DNA from: an uncultured Clostridia bacterium
Lineage (GTDB): Bacteria > Bacillota > Clostridia > Oscillospirales > Ruminococcaceae
Length of the DNA stretch: 5,124 bases
Direction of reading: 5' to 3'
Assembly: GCA_947302065.1 (NCBI GenBank)
Contig: CAMYUO010000172.1
Span: forward strand, 1 to 5,124
How positions within the stretch are numbered: the first letter of the stretch is position 1; the number at the start of each line of letters is the position of its first letter. The notes below the pieces were generated by a model, which saw only the letters and a program-made list of their open reading frames with translations, made no database searches and was not told where the DNA came from. The position numbers were made by a program, and so were the translations under genes. Shown here in pieces: positions 3,799-5,124 of the stretch.

Positions 3799-5124
3799 TT
3801 ATTCAACATTCTTGAGTGCTTCGTCCATAGGGACTTTGTTTGCTTTCTTGCCGAGGAAGAATGCAACGATAAGATATGTCACAACGCCCAGACCGATAGC
3901 CTCTGCATATACAGTGATAGGCACGCTCATATTCATCCAGCCGGAGTATGACATCATCAGTGCACTCCACGCTGCTTTCAGTGCGGCATCGACCACAGGT
4001 ATGCTTATCACCAGCGAAAGTATCGTAACGATAGTTGTTGCTCTGATGTACACGCCCGATATCTCACGCTTGTTGTAGCCGAGTATCTTTGCGATAGAGA
4101 TAGACTGTGTGTTCTTTTCGATAACGACCTTTGCCAGCATGTAGATCACGAGAACGAATACTGCCACGCCGACCACAACAAATGCGTCGACCATATTGCC
4201 CATTGAGACTTTGAGCTGCCTTGATGTCTTTGTCATATCGTCCTTTGTGATGACAGTTGCTATCAGACGCTCATTGATGTCTGTTATCTCATTCTTGGAG
4301 AGATATCCGCTGAAATAGTCCTTGTCCTTGCCGATGACCTCGTTGAGATATCCACGCTCAGCGAACACCGTCAGGCTGCTCGGGTACTCGTAGATCCCGA
4401 CTACCTTGAATTTGTATTCCTTGTCGGAGTATTTTTGCTTGAGCGTTATCGTGTCACCCTTTTCAACGCCGTACTTTTCAGCATACGGTGTTGAGATGTA
4501 AACGCCCTCACCGTCAAGCTTTTCGTGGAAGTATCTGCTATTGTTTTCAAGACCGAAAACGCCTACCTCATCGGTGTGGTCGTTTTTCTCTATCTCCAGA
4601 TCTGTCATGGAGAATTTTTCTGCGCTTTCTTCCTTAGTTTCCGCAGGCATTCTCAGCACATACTGGTTAGGTGCGAGCATATTGTCAATAGTGCCTTTTT
4701 CAAGCTCATCAATGATAGGATTGAGCATCAGGCAGAACACGATGATGACGTTCGCAAAGAAGATGCCGAAGAACAGTGTTACGTAGTTGGGTATGTTCTG
4801 GAACAGCACACGAAGTCTGAACCTTGTCATGATGCCGATCTTTGTGTTGAGCTTGAAAGCCTTTTTGCGCTGCTTTCTCTTGAGGTCACGTCTGATGAAT
4901 TTCAGCGGTGAAAGACCGAGCTTTCTTATCAGCATGATAATGTTTATTGCCACAAGTATTGCGATAGGGATAAGAGTTGTATCAACGAACGCAGTCACGT
5001 TGATAAGTGTTTTGTATGTGATAAGGCTGTACGAGTCGAGGTACATCTGAGCCATGAACTCTTTGAGCACGGTGTAGCCCAGCACGTTGCCCACGATCGC
5101 TGCAATAAGGATAACGATTATCGG
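3799..5124 (-). CDS. Partial FtsX/MacB-type ABC transporter permease (C-terminal 441 aa)
   Basis: This is the C-terminal part of a large permease of the FtsX family. The frame is open through the right edge; the first possible start inside, a GTG at 5092-5094, lies within a hydrophobic helix without an RBS, so the N-terminus is missing. Counting the first visible codon as residue 1, helices lie at about 1-18 and 47-66, ending a first FtsX-like domain (GLSPLKFIRRDLKRK). A third helix lies at 114-134 and starts a second core. About 178 extracytoplasmic residues follow (roughly 135-312), then helices at 313-334, 360-382 and 405-425. After helix 4 comes KNTQSISIAKILGYNKREIS, the cytoplasmic coupling segment typical of FtsX permeases. 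Such two-domain permeases of about 1,000 residues or more are common in Clostridia next to a LolD/MacB-like ATPase, which would be outside this window. Cargo is unknown. The gene converges on the bcp operon. Confidence 0.88.
   Translation of the reverse strand, partial: PIIVILIAAIVGNVLGYTVLKEFMAQMYLDSYSLITYKTLINVTAFVDTTLIPIAILVAINIIMLIRKLGLSPLKFIRRDLKRKQRKKAFKLNTKIGIMTRFRLRVLFQNIPNYVTLFFGIFFANVIIVFCLMLNPIIDELEKGTIDNMLAPNQYVLRMPAETKEESAEKFSMTDLEIEKNDHTDEVGVFGLENNSRYFHEKLDGEGVYISTPYAEKYGVEKGDTITLKQKYSDKEYKFKVVGIYEYPSSLTVFAERGYLNEVIGKDKDYFSGYLSKNEITDINERLIATVITKDDMTKTSRQLKVSMGNMVDAFVVVGVAVFVLVIYMLAKVVIEKNTQSISIAKILGYNKREISGVYIRATTIVTILSLVISIPVVDAALKAAWSALMMSYSGWMNMSVPITVYAEAIGLGVVTYLIVAFFLGKKANKVPMDEALKNVE

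Noticed and set aside
4525..4911. 128-codon open frame on the plus strand opposite the FtsX-type permease
   Set aside because: It is antisense to a clear FtsX coding region and its composition reads as a complement of membrane-protein codons.
5092..5094. GTG as the start codon of the right-hand permease
   Set aside because: It lies inside a hydrophobic helix, has no upstream Shine-Dalgarno sequence, and the frame stays open to the window edge, so the gene is truncated by the window.

Overview
The window looks like chromosomal DNA from a Gram-positive anaerobe of the Clostridia, possibly a Ruminococcus-like member of the Oscillospiraceae. The evidence is strong AGGAGG-type ribosome binding sites 7-10 nt before every start, near-consensus sigma-A promoters, moderate GC, and protein families typical of that group. 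The taxonomic call is inference from style, not a database match. All of the longer coding sequence is assigned. No mobile element, CRISPR array or RNA gene was seen.

Left block (about 1-2652, all on the minus strand): a probable operon reading right to left. It encodes an OmpR-type response regulator (1972-2652), a BcrA/LanF-like ABC ATPase (959-1870), a six-helix ABC-2 type permease (173-943) and the first 52 codons of a membrane protein resembling DUF1648/SdpI-like proteins (1-157, running off the left edge). A strong -10 box with a poor -35 precedes the ATPase gene. Immediately upstream of that -35 lie three CTTAA(T/A) repeats at 11-12 bp spacing, which look like a binding site for an OmpR-family activator, most simply the regulator encoded next door. 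The content resembles antimicrobial-peptide or toxin immunity modules, but the substrate cannot be read from the sequence. No histidine kinase is visible.

Middle block (2653-3677): a compact divergent promoter region fires the regulator leftwards and a two-gene operon rightwards. That operon encodes a Bcp-type peroxiredoxin with both catalytic cysteines (2814-3275) and a MIF/phenylpyruvate tautomerase-like protein (3296-3637). It ends in a textbook bidirectional terminator at 3645-3677.

Right block (3678-5124): a 121-bp spacer contains two overlapping, mutually exclusive GC-rich hairpins (3735-3768). It is followed by the C-terminal 441 codons of a large FtsX/MacB-type ABC permease on the minus strand (3799-5124), whose N-terminal part lies beyond the right edge. 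This gene converges on the peroxiredoxin operon and appears to share its terminator.

Most of the window is ordinary annotated biology. The most interesting points are the probable regulator-operator-immunity operon, the peroxiredoxin-MIF pairing, and the overlapping hairpins, which may be a dispersed repeat.
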